A stretch of 64,000 nucleotides of DNA from Selaginella moellendorffii (Eukaryota; Streptophyta; Lycopodiopsida; Selaginellales; Selaginellaceae), in assembly GCF_000143415.4 (NCBI RefSeq), contig NW_003314279.1, forward strand, positions 854,091 to 918,090. Reading direction: 5' to 3'. Numbering within the stretch: position 1 is the stretch's first letter; every line of letters starts with the position of its first letter. Shown here in pieces: positions 10,230-20,507 of the stretch. A program made the translations under genes and the position numbers. Below the pieces are notes generated by a model. That model did no database searches. It saw only the letters and a list, made by a program, of their open reading frames with translations, and was not told where the DNA came from.

Positions 10230-13200
10230 ACTTGGTATCGTAGCTGTTCCTTAGTCCGACTTTTATTGGTGCTCAAGTATATCACCACTTGTGTTGGCAT
10301 CGGAAGGTCCTAGGAGTGGGCCTATCCTTGAGGAGTAGCAAGTCAGGAATACATGGCTCTCCACTCAAGTTTATGCGTGAACTTGTGCGCAATATGGTGG
10401 ATGGAAAAGGGCCAATAAGGGAACGACTTTGAGATCTTAGGAACAGTATAAGGGTTTCCTTAAAGAGTTGAGGATGTGATCCAAATGAGCATTTGATGCA
10501 ACAAATGGGCTAATATAGTTATGGTAAACAACTATAGTTGGGATCACGGGAAAGATGCAGACTCCAAAACAATAAAGGAGTCACAAAATTACCCTCATAT
10601 AGCTGAGGTTAATGCTCATAAATTTGAGACTGGAATTAATAACCATGGGAGGTCAAATATGAAAGAGGACATAAGTCCTTGAAATAGTAGCCAGGGCTAC
10701 CTCTAATAAATGCTGGAACAACCCAAGGAGTTAGGGGTGTAGTTAGAGGATGAGTTGATATACTCATCACATGGGCAAGTGGTCATAAGGGGCGAAAAAC
10801 TGCCCCTAGAGAACAAAATCAAGTGTTGAAGTGACACTTGCAAAGATAGTCTTTGTGAGTAGGACATGAATACAAAGAATTGTATTCCAGTGAGCTGGCA
10901 CCTCAAAAGTAGGACCTCATGGGTCGTCAAATTAATAAAGTCTAAAGAGCTGGATGACTCCAATAGAGTCAAGGAACAATCCTAAAAGATTGAGGGAAGC
11001 ATTTGGACTGAGGTGTGTTGAACCCCACAAAGGATGGGGGGGATCATGGGATCTAAGTAGGAGAACAAAGGGTATCTCATCGAAGGCAGAATATGCCATA
11101 CTAAAGTTGTGGGAAAGGTGTTCCCCAAAAGAAAGTAACTTCGGCATAAAGTTGTGTGTGAACACTATGGTGCAGTGCTAACTAATAGTTGGTATAAGAG
11201 ACAACTGTATTGGTCTTTGGCAAAGACCTAAACACAAGTAAGAAATGTCATAAAGGTAGGCTTATGGAGTTGATGGTGTGGAAACACCGAATGTGCCAAG
11301 GCGTGCTACCTTGAGGTCAAGTTGGCGGGTTCATGAGAATCCCTTCCAAAGGAATCCCAATGGAAATGGGAATAGCATAGCCTAAGCTGGAAAGCATGCG
11401 GTTAGAGTGTGGTGACCTAAATAATGATGGAGGTGTGGAAGCACCAGCAAAGAGTTGTAGGACTTGACAACTATAAGGCAACTAAGCAAAAGGTGCAAAA
11501 TAATTGGTTAAATTGGTAGAAGGTAACTACCTAAGACTTCTTATGGGGATAAGGAAGTTAATTATACCCTTATGGGGGAGAAATTGCTTATGTTGCGAAA
11601 TAGTAAGTCAATATTGTAAAGGGAATGCTCATTGCCAAAGAAAGCCATCATTGGGACCCCCAAACATTCTAAAACACCAGGAAAGAAATGGTGTTTGGTG
11701 TCGCGAGGGCATTAGATAAGGCCCAAAGGACTAAGTCCCTAGTGAATGACAGATAGGAGGTGCTATCCAAATGTCCAAGGCTCTAGAGACAGGAGAAATC
11801 TGTTTACCCGATTTGGACAAAGCCAAAAATGGGATTTTGGCAAGGTTAGTGATGGGCATATAGAGGCCCATAAGTAGCAACATTAACTCCGGTATGTGGG
11901 ATTATAAGGTGAGCATGCCCAGATTGAAGAACCACTCCCTAAGCTATTGGGTAGGTTCATCCCTATAAATACTTACTAAGGCATGGTAGAAGGTGCAAAG
12001 CTATCCTCTTAGTCTGGAGGAGAATAACCAAAGGAAACACATGAGGCCAAAAGGCAAATAATATTGAGATGGAACTAAACCATAAAAAGCGAAGGGAATA
12101 ACCAATGATGGTTATGCAAGTTGGGAGTGGAGAATCAAGAGGGTGCTCAAGAATGTTGTTATTAACAACCACGATGCCATGAAGAGTCTAAAATGTGGAA
12201 TTATCCATGTTAGACTATATAGTGAGTAGAGAGCTTGCGAAGGAGAAGCCTTAGCAAGCTAAGGAATAAAGTTCCTTGAAGGTTCCCGAAGACAATTCTA
12301 GGTAAAGTACCTAGAAAGCCAAGTGTAAATAGTTCCTAGAGTGCGCAAAATCAGAGTGGTGCAGTAGAAGCGTGGTCTTGAAGCTGCCTATGAGGCGAGG
12401 CTATCAAGGTTGGGGAAGTAGTTCCCAAGTGTTCAAAGAGAGGGCTTTGAATAAAGTCGATGGTTAAGGACTTTCACGCTTATGCATGAACCATATCACG
12501 GTGGCCGGATGACTTGCTAAGCGAGATTGGCGAGTCAGGGGAATAAATCCCTTAGTTGAAGGTGCTAACTTCAAAAGGGGTGGCCCATGGGGCTAGGCAT
12601 GGAGAAGTCTATACATGATCACAGACTTGTCAAGCGAGAGGACTTGGCAGTGCGGAGGAACTAGGTTCTTAAGCTGTGATCTATAGCGCGCTTTAAATAT
12701 AAGTTAGTGCACTGGCATGGGGAGTCACGCTAGACATCTTGTGTGATGCCGTATGTAGATGCATATACAGAGGTTGAGTTCGAGTCCCGACCCTCTAGTG
12801 CTTGGGTTCGAGTCCCAAATCACTAGGGTGTGGTGATGGTTTGGAATATGAAGACACTCATATTTTGGTGGTCATGGACTCTCAATGATGGGATTGGCTT
12901 GGGCACACCACCGAGTGGGGGATGCCCCGGAGTTGTGATGCACAGTTAGATTGCTTAGAGTGAAAGTTTGGCATATCTAACTTGAACACTTTAGTGCAAA
13001 GAGCACCAAGGATGTGGTGAATGAGATGGGGACACCCAATCTCAGTTGCTATGGATCCTTGGCTGGAAGGGCTGGCTTGGGCGCATTGCCAAGTGTGGGG
13101 GATGCCATCGGGGTCATAGTCAACAATTTAAAAGGGTTTGGAAAACCTAGTACCTATTGGCAAACTCGGTAAAGTGCCAAGGTTAGATCACTAGGTGGTC

Positions 13201-13551
13201 TTATGGCTAAGCAAGGACAAGGTCCTTGTGAAATTAAGGAATAAGGTTCCTAGTTCAAAATGTTGATTTAAACTGTTGATGGTGGTGGGGCTTGGTCAAG
13301 GTGACTAAGTGGGAAGAACACCTAAGGGTAAAAAACTATGTCAATGTGATGGCATAGTAAGTCCGAGAAAAGTAGTCTCTATAAAAGATCCATGGGAGGG
13401 TCTCAAAGTTGAGCCGTGGATAGAGCCTATAGCAGAAAATGTTAAAGAGACGTACTAGGGGTGAACCCCCTCTAGACTTGGCAAAGCAAAGTCGTTGCTC
13501 TGGAACCGAAAGGATACCTCAAAAATGGAGGTAGCGATCCTATGTTGTTGG
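10230..13551 (+). mobile_element. Element B interior, left part, non-coding (LARD-like)
   Basis: 3.3 kb between the B 5' LTR and the nested A2. No gag, protease, RT, RNase H or integrase motif was recognised in any frame; the longest open frames are under 100 codons. With long LTRs, a primer binding site and a polypurine tract but no coding capacity, B fits the LARD class. Its 3' side carries the same hairpin array as A1/A2 (12770-13093). The right part of the interior resumes at 19764. Confidence 0.75.
12770..13106 (+). ncRNA. Structured hairpin array in element B (cis RNA element, putative)
   Basis: Series of short perfect hairpins. T-arm-like GAGGTTGAG/CGACCCTC (about 12770-12795). An outer stem CTAGTG/CACTAG (12795-12800 with 12821-12826) enclosing a T-arm mimic TTGGG-TTCGAGT-CCCAA. 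AATATGA/TCATATT (12845-12864). CTTGG-GCACACCA-CCGAG (12898-12915). GGGG-GATG-CCCC (12917-12928). The last three types recur as TGAGAT/ATCTCA (13022-13044) and CTTGG/CCAAG (13076-13093). The same order exists in A1 and A2 with compensatory changes. Function unknown. Confidence 0.55.
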
Positions 13552-14651
13552 TGTAAGGAACCGACTCCCCGAGATGTTGTAGGCTAAAGGATCCCCGAAA
13601 GCATGACCGAAATGACAAAGAGTTCATCGGATGGGACCGAGTCGAAGATCGAGTCCAAGACCGACTCAGAGACCGAGTTCGAGATAGAGTCCGGGATCGA
13701 GCCGAGGCCGAATCGGAGACTGAGTTTGAGACCGAGTTCAAGACAGAGTCCGAGATTCAAATCAGGTCCAAGACCGAATTCGAGGTCGAGTCCGAAGTCG
13801 AGTCCGAGATCGGGTCCGAGATCAGGTCTGAGATTGAGTCCGAAATCGAGTCCGAGACCGAGTCCAAAGTCGGGTCCGAGATCAAGTCCGAGATCGATTC
13901 TGAGACTAAGACTAAGTCCAAATACTAATACAGCTCAAGGGGTGAAANNNNNNNNNNNNNNNNNNNNNNNNNNNNNNNNNNNNNNNNNNNNNNNNNNNNN
14001 NNNNNNNNNNNNNNNNNNNNNNNNNNNNNNNNNNNNNNNNNNNNNNNAAGTATAGTAGGGATAGTGAGGTCCAAGAACCAATCTTGAAAGAACTCTCCAG
14101 TGGTGCTTCCAAACTGACTTGAGGTTGAGACTGGGGCCGAGGGGCCTTGGGTGGGAGTGAGCATGGGCTTGGGTGGTGCCGGAGGGGCCACCCAGGGAAG
14201 TGCTCAAGAGCAGCTCCCACTCCCGAAAGGGAAACCGATTGCGGTGCTCCCGACTCATGTGGAGTGGTGCCCCACTTGAGTACCTTGTGGCTCATTGGTC
14301 CTCGCCCTTTCTATGGGCTTGGGCCTTCCCTTCAAGATGGAAGTGGGGGGGTAGAGGTACCCATACCGGGCCATTAAGCCACAGTGTTTCGCCCCGACGT
14401 CCCGAAGCAAGTGCTACACCTAAGGCTTGGGATTTAGAGGGTCCCATGATCAAGTCTTGTGGTACCAAGGGGTGTAAGGAATCTGGAGGCTTGGTGTGCT
14501 TGCCTGCTTATGCCTGCAGGGAGTGTAGCCGAACCTTAAGTCCAGTCTAACCTGGGGAGGGGGATTGGGAGAGATTTGGGAATCCGTAGATGGATGGCTA
14601 ACACTCCGTTGCTCATGTAGTGAGTAGCTGAAACCAAGTAGAACCAAGTAG
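13552..14651 (+). repeat. Element A2, 5' LTR, right end deleted, containing an assembly gap
   Basis: Begins TGTAAGGAACCGAC and follows the 3' LTR (18608-19758) closely up to the repeated CCAAGTAG motif. It then loses about 110 bp, including the terminal GGCTTACA. 100 Ns replace the G-run region after GGGGTGAAA. Confidence 0.88.
13948..14047. other. Assembly gap (100 N)
   Basis: Exactly 100 N. Comparison with 18997-19050 shows that the missing part corresponds to the LTR segment with a long G run, a likely cause of the break; the real length is probably nearer 60 bp. Confidence 0.99.
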
Positions 14652-15060
14652 GCCAGAGCCAATATGGCCATCAAATCGGGTGAAGTCCAAACTGAGGTAT
14701 GTGATCCAGTCCCTAACTCAAAGTTACTCATTACACGAGCAACTTTGGTAGAGAGTCGTTCGCGACATTTACTAGCCCTCCGAGGAAAGCTCGGAGGTAG
14801 CTTTGTTAAGATCCTTATTGACACGGGTGCTTCGGATAATTTTGTGGCTGCAGACATAGTCTGGCACGCCGTACTAACGGTGCAGCGGCTAGGCGAACCA
14901 AGGACTATAGAGTTTGTTCAAGGTAGCCAAAGCACTGATGAGGTACTTCGACAAGCGAAGTCGAAGTAGGGACATGGAAAGTGGACATGGATTTCACCAT
15001 GTTGGACATGGCGGGATTTGACGTGATCTACTGGCGAATGCCCAAGGAAAAAGATCTAGG
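14652..15060 (+). pseudogene. Element A2 protease remnant
   Basis: Reads as gypsy aspartic protease with the intact active-site motif DTGASDNF (about 14819-14842). A frame break at about 14957-14966 (one base short relative to A1) and a deletion of about 65 bp near 15033, which removes the GMDWF segment present in A1, separate it from the RT frame. The gag that should precede it is absent. Confidence 0.8.
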
Positions 15061-18000
15061 GTGGAGGCCCAGGATCTAAAGGTAGAGCAAAACAAGGCCA
15101 AAGAATCCTGCTTAAACCTGGTGTCCACGAGAGGACAACTCACTAAAGGAACTAAGGTAGCATTTTTGTGCTTACTCTCGGTGAAGAGTGACAAAAAGAT
15201 AGGAATGGAAGAAGTACCTTTAGTGATCCAATGGGTGTTTGACCAATTCCAGGATACCATGCCGGAGGAGTTACCGGCGGGGTTGCCCCCCGCACGACCG
15301 ATAGAACATAAGATTGAGCTGGTCGAGGGTGTTGAGGCGGTGGTTTGTCCCCCCTATCATTTCAACGAGAAAGAACTCGAGGAGCTCAAGCGCCAACTAG
15401 AGGAGTTGGTGGTCAAAGGGTATGTTAGGTTGAGCAAATCACCGTATGGGGCGCCGGTGTTATTTGTGAAAAAGAAAGATGGATCTATGCGCATGTGCAT
15501 AGACTACCGATTGCTCAACAAGTATACAAAGAAGAACAAGTACCCTTTGCCCAGGATTGAGGACCTGTTCGATAGGTTGGGAAAGGCAAAATACTTCTCG
15601 AGGATTGACCTAAGGTCAGGGTACTACCAGATCAGGGTAGCCGAGGAGGATGTCGAGAAGACAACCTGTCGAACGAGGTATGGGAGCTTTGAGTTTCTAG
15701 TGATGCCCTTCGGGCTATGCAATGCGCCGAAAACGTTTTCGGTGCTGATGAACCACATCTTTGTACCTTATCTGGATCACTTCATGGTCGTCTATATCGA
15801 CGACATCCTGATCTATAGCGAGACGCTAGAGGAGCATGCCGAACACTTGGCGAAGGTGTTTGAGAAACTAAGGGAACACAAACTATATGCTAAAGAGAGC
15901 AAATGTGACTTTGCTCAACAAGAGGTAAAGTTTCTTGGGCATGTGGTAGGCCAGGACGGGCTCAAGGTGGACCCGGAGAAGGTCCAAGCGATCCAGGAAT
16001 GGGAGCGACCATCGAATGTACATGAGTTGAGGGCGTTCTTGGGGCTATGCAACTACTATCGAAAGTTTATCAGACACTATTCGAAAGTAGCCCTGCCCTT
16101 AACGGACCAAACAGGAAAAGGGAAGATGGTATGGACAGCAGAATGCGAGGCGACATTCATCCACCTCAAAGGGAAGTTGAGGAAGGCTCCTGTATTGGCA
16201 TTACCAGACTTTGGTAAGGACTTTGAGGTAGAAACTGATGCTTCGGACTTTGCGTTGGGCGCAGTTTTGAAGCAAGACAACCATCCAGTAGCGTTCTTCT
16301 CGAAGAAGTTGGACAAAGCTCAAAGGAAGTGGCCTGCCCACGAGAAAGAATTGTTTGCAGTGGTCAAGGTGCTCAAGGAGTGGCAACACTACCTTGGGAG
16401 ACACTTCAAGGTTTATACGGACAATGTGGCAACGAAACACTTCTTGTCACAGCCCGACTTGAGAGGGAAACAAGGTCGATGGGCCAATGCCTTGGCCGAG
16501 TTTGATTGCGAGATTCTGTACAAGCCTGGGAAGAGCAACATCGTGGCGGATGCGCTAAGTCGAAAAGCGAGCTTGAGGTTGGCGATATCCAGCGCAACAG
16601 CAACCTTTTGGGACGATGTGCGGACAGCATATGAGAACGATGGTCTAGCACAAGAAGTGTTGCTGAGGAATCTAGAGGCACGGGAAGCTCACCAGAGAGG
16701 AGAGCTGCCAACGAAAGAGAAAACGGGCTATGCGGAACGCAACGGACTCATCTATTACAAGCAAACGAGGGTGTATGTTCCAGAAGGGGAACTAAGGAAG
16801 GTAGCCTTAGAAGAGTGTCATGATGGACCTCTTGCGGGACACGGTAGAGTGCCCAAGACGATGGGCTTACTCAAGAGGAAGTACCATTGGTCAGATATGC
16901 CTAAGGACGTCCAAGACTATATAAAGACATGTCCAACATGTCAGCAGGTCAAAGCCGTGACTAAGGCTAGTGGGGGCTTGTTGCAAAGCATCCCAACTCC
17001 AGATCATCCGTGGAAGTGTCTTACTATGGACTTCATCACGGGACTTCCCCCAAGCGAGGGGTTTGATGTGATATTCGTGGTGGTGGACCGATTTTCAAAA
17101 ATGGCACATTTCATACCCACCACAACGGAGGTGGATGTGGAAGGTGTGGCGAAGCTATTCTTTGAACAAGTGGTTCGAGTGCAGGGAAGACTGGAAGAGA
17201 TCATCTCAGATCAAGATAAGATCTTCACCAGTAGGTTCTGGAGGACTCTCTTGGAACAGTATCGCACCAAGTTGAAATTCAGCACAGCCTATCACCCACA
17301 GACAGGTATGGGGTATTAAGTCAAGTTTGTTGGCACTAACACTTCTTGACAGACGGACAAACGGAAAGGGTGAATAGGCAGCTGGAGGATTATTTGCGAT
17401 GCTATGTCTCGGGAGACCAGACCGATTGGGTAAGTCATTTGGGACTTGCGGAAATGTGTTATAACAACTCACCACATTCGAGTATCAGGGTGAGTCCATG
17501 GGAAATCATCAATGGGCGAGCTATTGAAAGTCCTGTGGAACTCGGCATGGCCGAGTATCATGGAGAGTTACCTGCAGTGGAGGCATTCACAGCGGAAAGA
17601 CTCAGCATTTGGAATCTAGTGAGGGATTCCTTGGAACGGGCTCAACAAAGGCAAACCAAATACGCGAACCAGAAGCGTCGGGATGTAGAGTTCCAAGCTA
17701 GGGAGAAGGTGTGGTTGAACACCAAGAACCTCAGGCTACCAAGTGGGATCAGCCGAAAGTTGACCCAAAGGTAAAAATGCATGTATTCCTGAAAATGAAT
17801 TGATCTTGAGTTCCGTAAGCAGGTTTGCGGGGCCTTACGAGATTGAAGCACGAATCGGTAAAGTGGCTTACCAACTCCGACTTCCTCGAGAGATGGGGAA
17901 GATGCACCTAGTGTTTCACGTGAACTTACTCAAGCCATACTTTGAGGATCCGCTTCGCAAGGACCAAGTGAGACCTTTAGCTGAGGTTATCCAAGGGGAA

Positions 18001-18204
18001 GAGGAATACGAAGTCGAGGCTATCCTCAATGCGCGCAAGAGCAAGCGACAAGGACGCGAGGTGAGAGAGTTCCATGTGAAGCGGAAAGGATTTCCACACT
18101 GCAAAGCAAAATGGGAACCGGAGGAGAACCTAGCGAACGCGCGAGATCTAGTGGAGGAATTTCTACAAGGTAGAACTCTATATACTTATGCAAAATTCAA
18201 TTAA
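15061..18204 (+). CDS. Element A2 pol: RT, RNase H, integrase, chromodomain, with two introns
   Basis: Exons 15061-17305, 17353-17770 and 17823-18204 form one open frame once two GT-AG introns are removed. RT holds the catalytic YIDD box (about 15793-15804) and [12 protein letters not shown]. RNase H follows ([24 protein letters not shown]). Integrase has the HHCC zinc domain (CHDGPLAGH...CPTCQQ, about 16816-16950), the D residues in [10 protein letters not shown] and IISDQDKIF, and the catalytic E in GQTERVN just after intron 1. The C-terminus ([12 protein letters not shown]...FHVKRKGF...KWEPEENL) is a chromodomain, the mark of chromoviruses. It encodes copying and chromatin-guided integration of the element. 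The upstream start is arbitrary because gag-pro is damaged; in a whole element this would be the end of a longer polyprotein. Confidence 0.87.
17306..17352 (+). other. Putative spliceosomal intron 1 in A2 pol (47 nt)
   Basis: Starts GTATGG, ends TTGACAG, with a branch-site-like CACTAAC at 17334-17340. Phase 1: it splits an Asp codon in the T-D-G-Q-T-E segment of the integrase. Left in, it shifts the frame and gives a stop (TAA, 17317-17319). The C-family integrase (29808-29823) has the same motif uninterrupted. A1 keeps a 47-nt homologue (23357-23403) whose 5' GT has become CT. Confidence 0.78.
17771..17822 (+). other. Putative spliceosomal intron 2 in A2 pol (52 nt)
   Basis: Starts GTAAAAATGC, ends CCGTAAGCAG. 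Phase 2: it splits an Arg codon in the [12 protein letters not shown] segment before the chromodomain. Removal joins 17346-17770 to 17823-18204 in frame. A1 has a 52-nt homologue at 23823-23874 with GT, AG and a CTAAT branch-like motif. Confidence 0.78.
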
Positions 18205-18357
18205 AAATATCAATTTGCGAAGTTGAGCAAGAGGCATGTGTTGGGACCCGAAGGCGCGTTGAAGGTAAGCTAATTAGCATGGGTTAGCTAGGTCGACCAG
18301 GCGTAGGGCACTACACCCGACTCCCCACGGGGATGTCGAATCTGTAGACATATTCTA

Positions 18358-18530
18358 TGGAGGTTGGGTTCAAGTCCCAACCCTCTAGTAAAGCAAGGCT
18401 GGGTTCAAGTCCCGACCCTATACTAGGGCGTGATGAGGTGAGGAGTATAGGGACAACTATACTCTGTTGTCATGAGCTCTTGGCCGGGGAGGCTAACTTA
18501 GGCACACCACTAAGTGGGGGGATGCCCCCG
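18358..18530 (+). ncRNA. Structured hairpin array in A2 (cis RNA element, putative)
   Basis: Downstream of the chromodomain and upstream of the 3' LTR. T-arm-like hairpin TTGGG-TTCAAGT-CCCAA inside a longer stem (18360-18385). Outer stem CTAGTA/TACTAG (18385-18390 with 18421-18426) around a second T-arm mimic. AGTATAG/CTATACT (18444-18463). ACTTAG/CTAAGT (18496-18515) with loop GCACACCA. A G-run/C-run hairpin follows (18517-18528). Same order as in A1 and B with paired base changes. Confidence 0.6.
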
Positions 18531-18607
18531 AAGACATGGTCAACAAGTCGTAGGATAAAAAGAGACGTTCGATGTGGGCATCGAACTTCTTCTATGGGTG
18601 GTGGAGT

Positions 18608-19758
18608 TGTAAGGAACCGACTCCCCGAGATGTCGTAGGCTAAAGGATCCCCAAAAGCATGACCGAAATGACAAAGAGTTCATCGGATGGGACCGAGTCG
18701 AAGATCGAGTCCAAGACCGACTCAGAGACCGAGTTCGAGATAGAGTCCGGGATCGAGCCAAGGCCGAATCGGAGACCGAGTTCGAGACCGAGTTTGAGAC
18801 CGAGTTCGAGACAGAGTTCGAGATCCAAATCGGATCCGAGACCGAGTCCGAGGTTGAGTCCGAAGTCGAGTCCGAGATCGGGTCCGAGATCGAGTCCGAA
18901 ATCGAGTCCGAGACTGAGTCCGAAGTCGGGTCCGAGATCGAGTCTGAGATCGATTCTGAAACTAAGTCCAAATACTAATACAGCTCAAGGGGTGAAAGCC
19001 CAAAGCATGCGTCTCCCAAGGGGGGGGGGGGGCTGCAGGGGGTTCCAAAAGTATAGTAGGGATAGTGAGGTCTAGGAACCAGTCTTGAAGGAACTCTCCA
19101 GTGGTGCTTCCAAACTGACTTGAGGTTGAGACTGGGGCCGAGGGGCTTTGGGTGGGAGTGAGCATGGGCTTGGGTGGTGCCGGAAGGGCCACCCAAGGAA
19201 GTGCTCAAGAGTAGCTCCCACTCCCAAAAGGGAAACCGACTACAGTGCTCCCGGCTCATGTGGAGTGGTGCCCCACTTAAGTGCCTTGTGGCTCATTGGT
19301 CCTCGCCCTTCCTAGGGGCTTGGGCCTTCCCTTTGGGATGGAAGTGGGGGGGGTAGAGGTACCCATACCGGGCCATTAGGCCACGGTGTTTCGCCCAGAT
19401 GTCCCGAAGCAAGTGCTGCACCCAAGGCTTGGGATTTAGAGGGTCCCATGATCAAGTCTTGTGATACCAAGGGGTGTTAGGAATCTGGAGGCTTGGTGTG
19501 CTTGGCTGCTTGTGCCTGTGGGGAGTGTAGCCGAACCTTAAGTCTAGTCTAACCCGGGGAGGGGGATTGGGAGAGATTTGGAAATCCGTAGATGGATGGC
19601 TAACACTCCGTTGCTCGTGCAGTGAGTAGCTGAAACCAAGTAGGAGCTGGTACTATAGGGGAGGACCTTGGCGAGGGAACTTAGCACAAGCCAAGGCAGA
19701 TTTGGCCTGATAGACGAGGTAAGCTGGCAAATTGGAAAGGAAAAATTTGTGGCTTACA
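18608..19758 (+). repeat. Element A2, 3' LTR (1151 bp)
   Basis: TGTAAGGAACCG...GTGGCTTACA. It is preceded by the purine-rich ATGGGTGGTGGAG, the likely plus-strand primer, which is also found just before the B and A1 3' LTRs. It contains the GAGTCCGAGATC-type array (18680-18970), GGTGAAAGCCCAAAGC, a G run and GGGGTTCCAAAAGTATAG. It is followed by the target duplication GTTGG. Confidence 0.93.
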
Positions 19759-19763
19759 GTTGG

Positions 19764-20507
19764 GTGCAACAATCAAGGATAGGAGCAAAAGACTAGTGGC
19801 TAAGAAAAAAGCTGTGGGAATCATGAGAAACAATCCAAATGGCAAAGTTAGGCATGGAACACTAATGTGTTGGATGCTAACGGGTTGTGAGAAAGGAAGT
19901 GTTCTTCCAAGGATGGATTCCCAATTGCTCCAAGTTGGCAAAGGTGAAAGCTCCAAGAGAGGGAGCGGCAAAGTAGCCAAATGATAGAGCCGTGGACAGC
20001 TCTAGCACAACTTACGATAGCTAGAACTTAGTACCAAGGGTGGCACAAAATAGAAAGGAGGATGATGGTGCCCTCAAATAGAGAACTTCCAAGGATGAGG
20101 AAGTGGAGTTTGCACAATTTATGCAATGAAAAGTGTCGAGGACACCTAGGAAATTGACTTTGGGAAGTCAAGACTAAAAGTTCCAAAGTGCAAAGGTTAT
20201 GTCGATAGAATCTGAGACTACTTAAGAATGAGTAGTGGAATTGAGTTAGAGAAGGTGTCTCTAACCAGTTTAGTGAGAGCTAAACTAATAAAATGAGAGA
20301 ACCACCACAAATGGTCAAATGAGCCTTTAAGTTGGAGAGGCTATGCTCCTTAAAGGATGGACAAAGCATGGTGAGCCTTTGGTGTCAAACCATAGACAAA
20401 TATTGGCTAGGTGCCAAGGATGGAAATGGTAATACATACAAGTGTTACTTTATAAAAGGGTTTACCGTTCGATGAGGACATCGAACTTCGTCTATGGGTG
20501 GTGGAGT
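19764..20507 (+). mobile_element. Element B interior, right part, non-coding
   Basis: Continuation of B after A2. No coding motif recognised. It ends with CATCGAACTTCGTCTATGGG and GTGGTGGAG, nearly identical to the sequence before the A2 3' LTR, so B and A share the same polypurine-tract region. Confidence 0.7.

Larger units (their letters stand above)
13552..19758 (+). mobile_element. Element A2: chromodomain Ty3/gypsy retrotransposon nested in B
   Basis: Full insertion bounded by a perfect 5-bp target duplication GTTGG (13547-13551 and 19759-19763), with TGTAAGG...GGCTTACA LTR ends. Content: 5' LTR with a sequence gap and a truncated right end, protease remnant, pol (RT, RNase H, integrase, chromodomain), hairpin array, 3' LTR. 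The primer binding site and all of gag are missing: LTR sequence ends near 14651 and joins directly to sequence equivalent to 6909 of A1. So this copy cannot replicate by itself even though its pol is well preserved. Confidence 0.93.

Noticed and set aside
12770-12826. tRNA genes suggested by perfect T-arm motifs (also at 18360-18426 and 24409-24475)
   Set aside because: No acceptor stem, D-arm or anticodon arm can be drawn around them; two T-arms follow each other directly. Treated as part of the hairpin array.
15061-18204. A2 pol as a domesticated, intron-containing host gene
   Set aside because: It is bounded by matching LTRs and a perfect 5-bp target duplication, and a decayed copy with the same introns lies in A1; an element gene is the simpler explanation.
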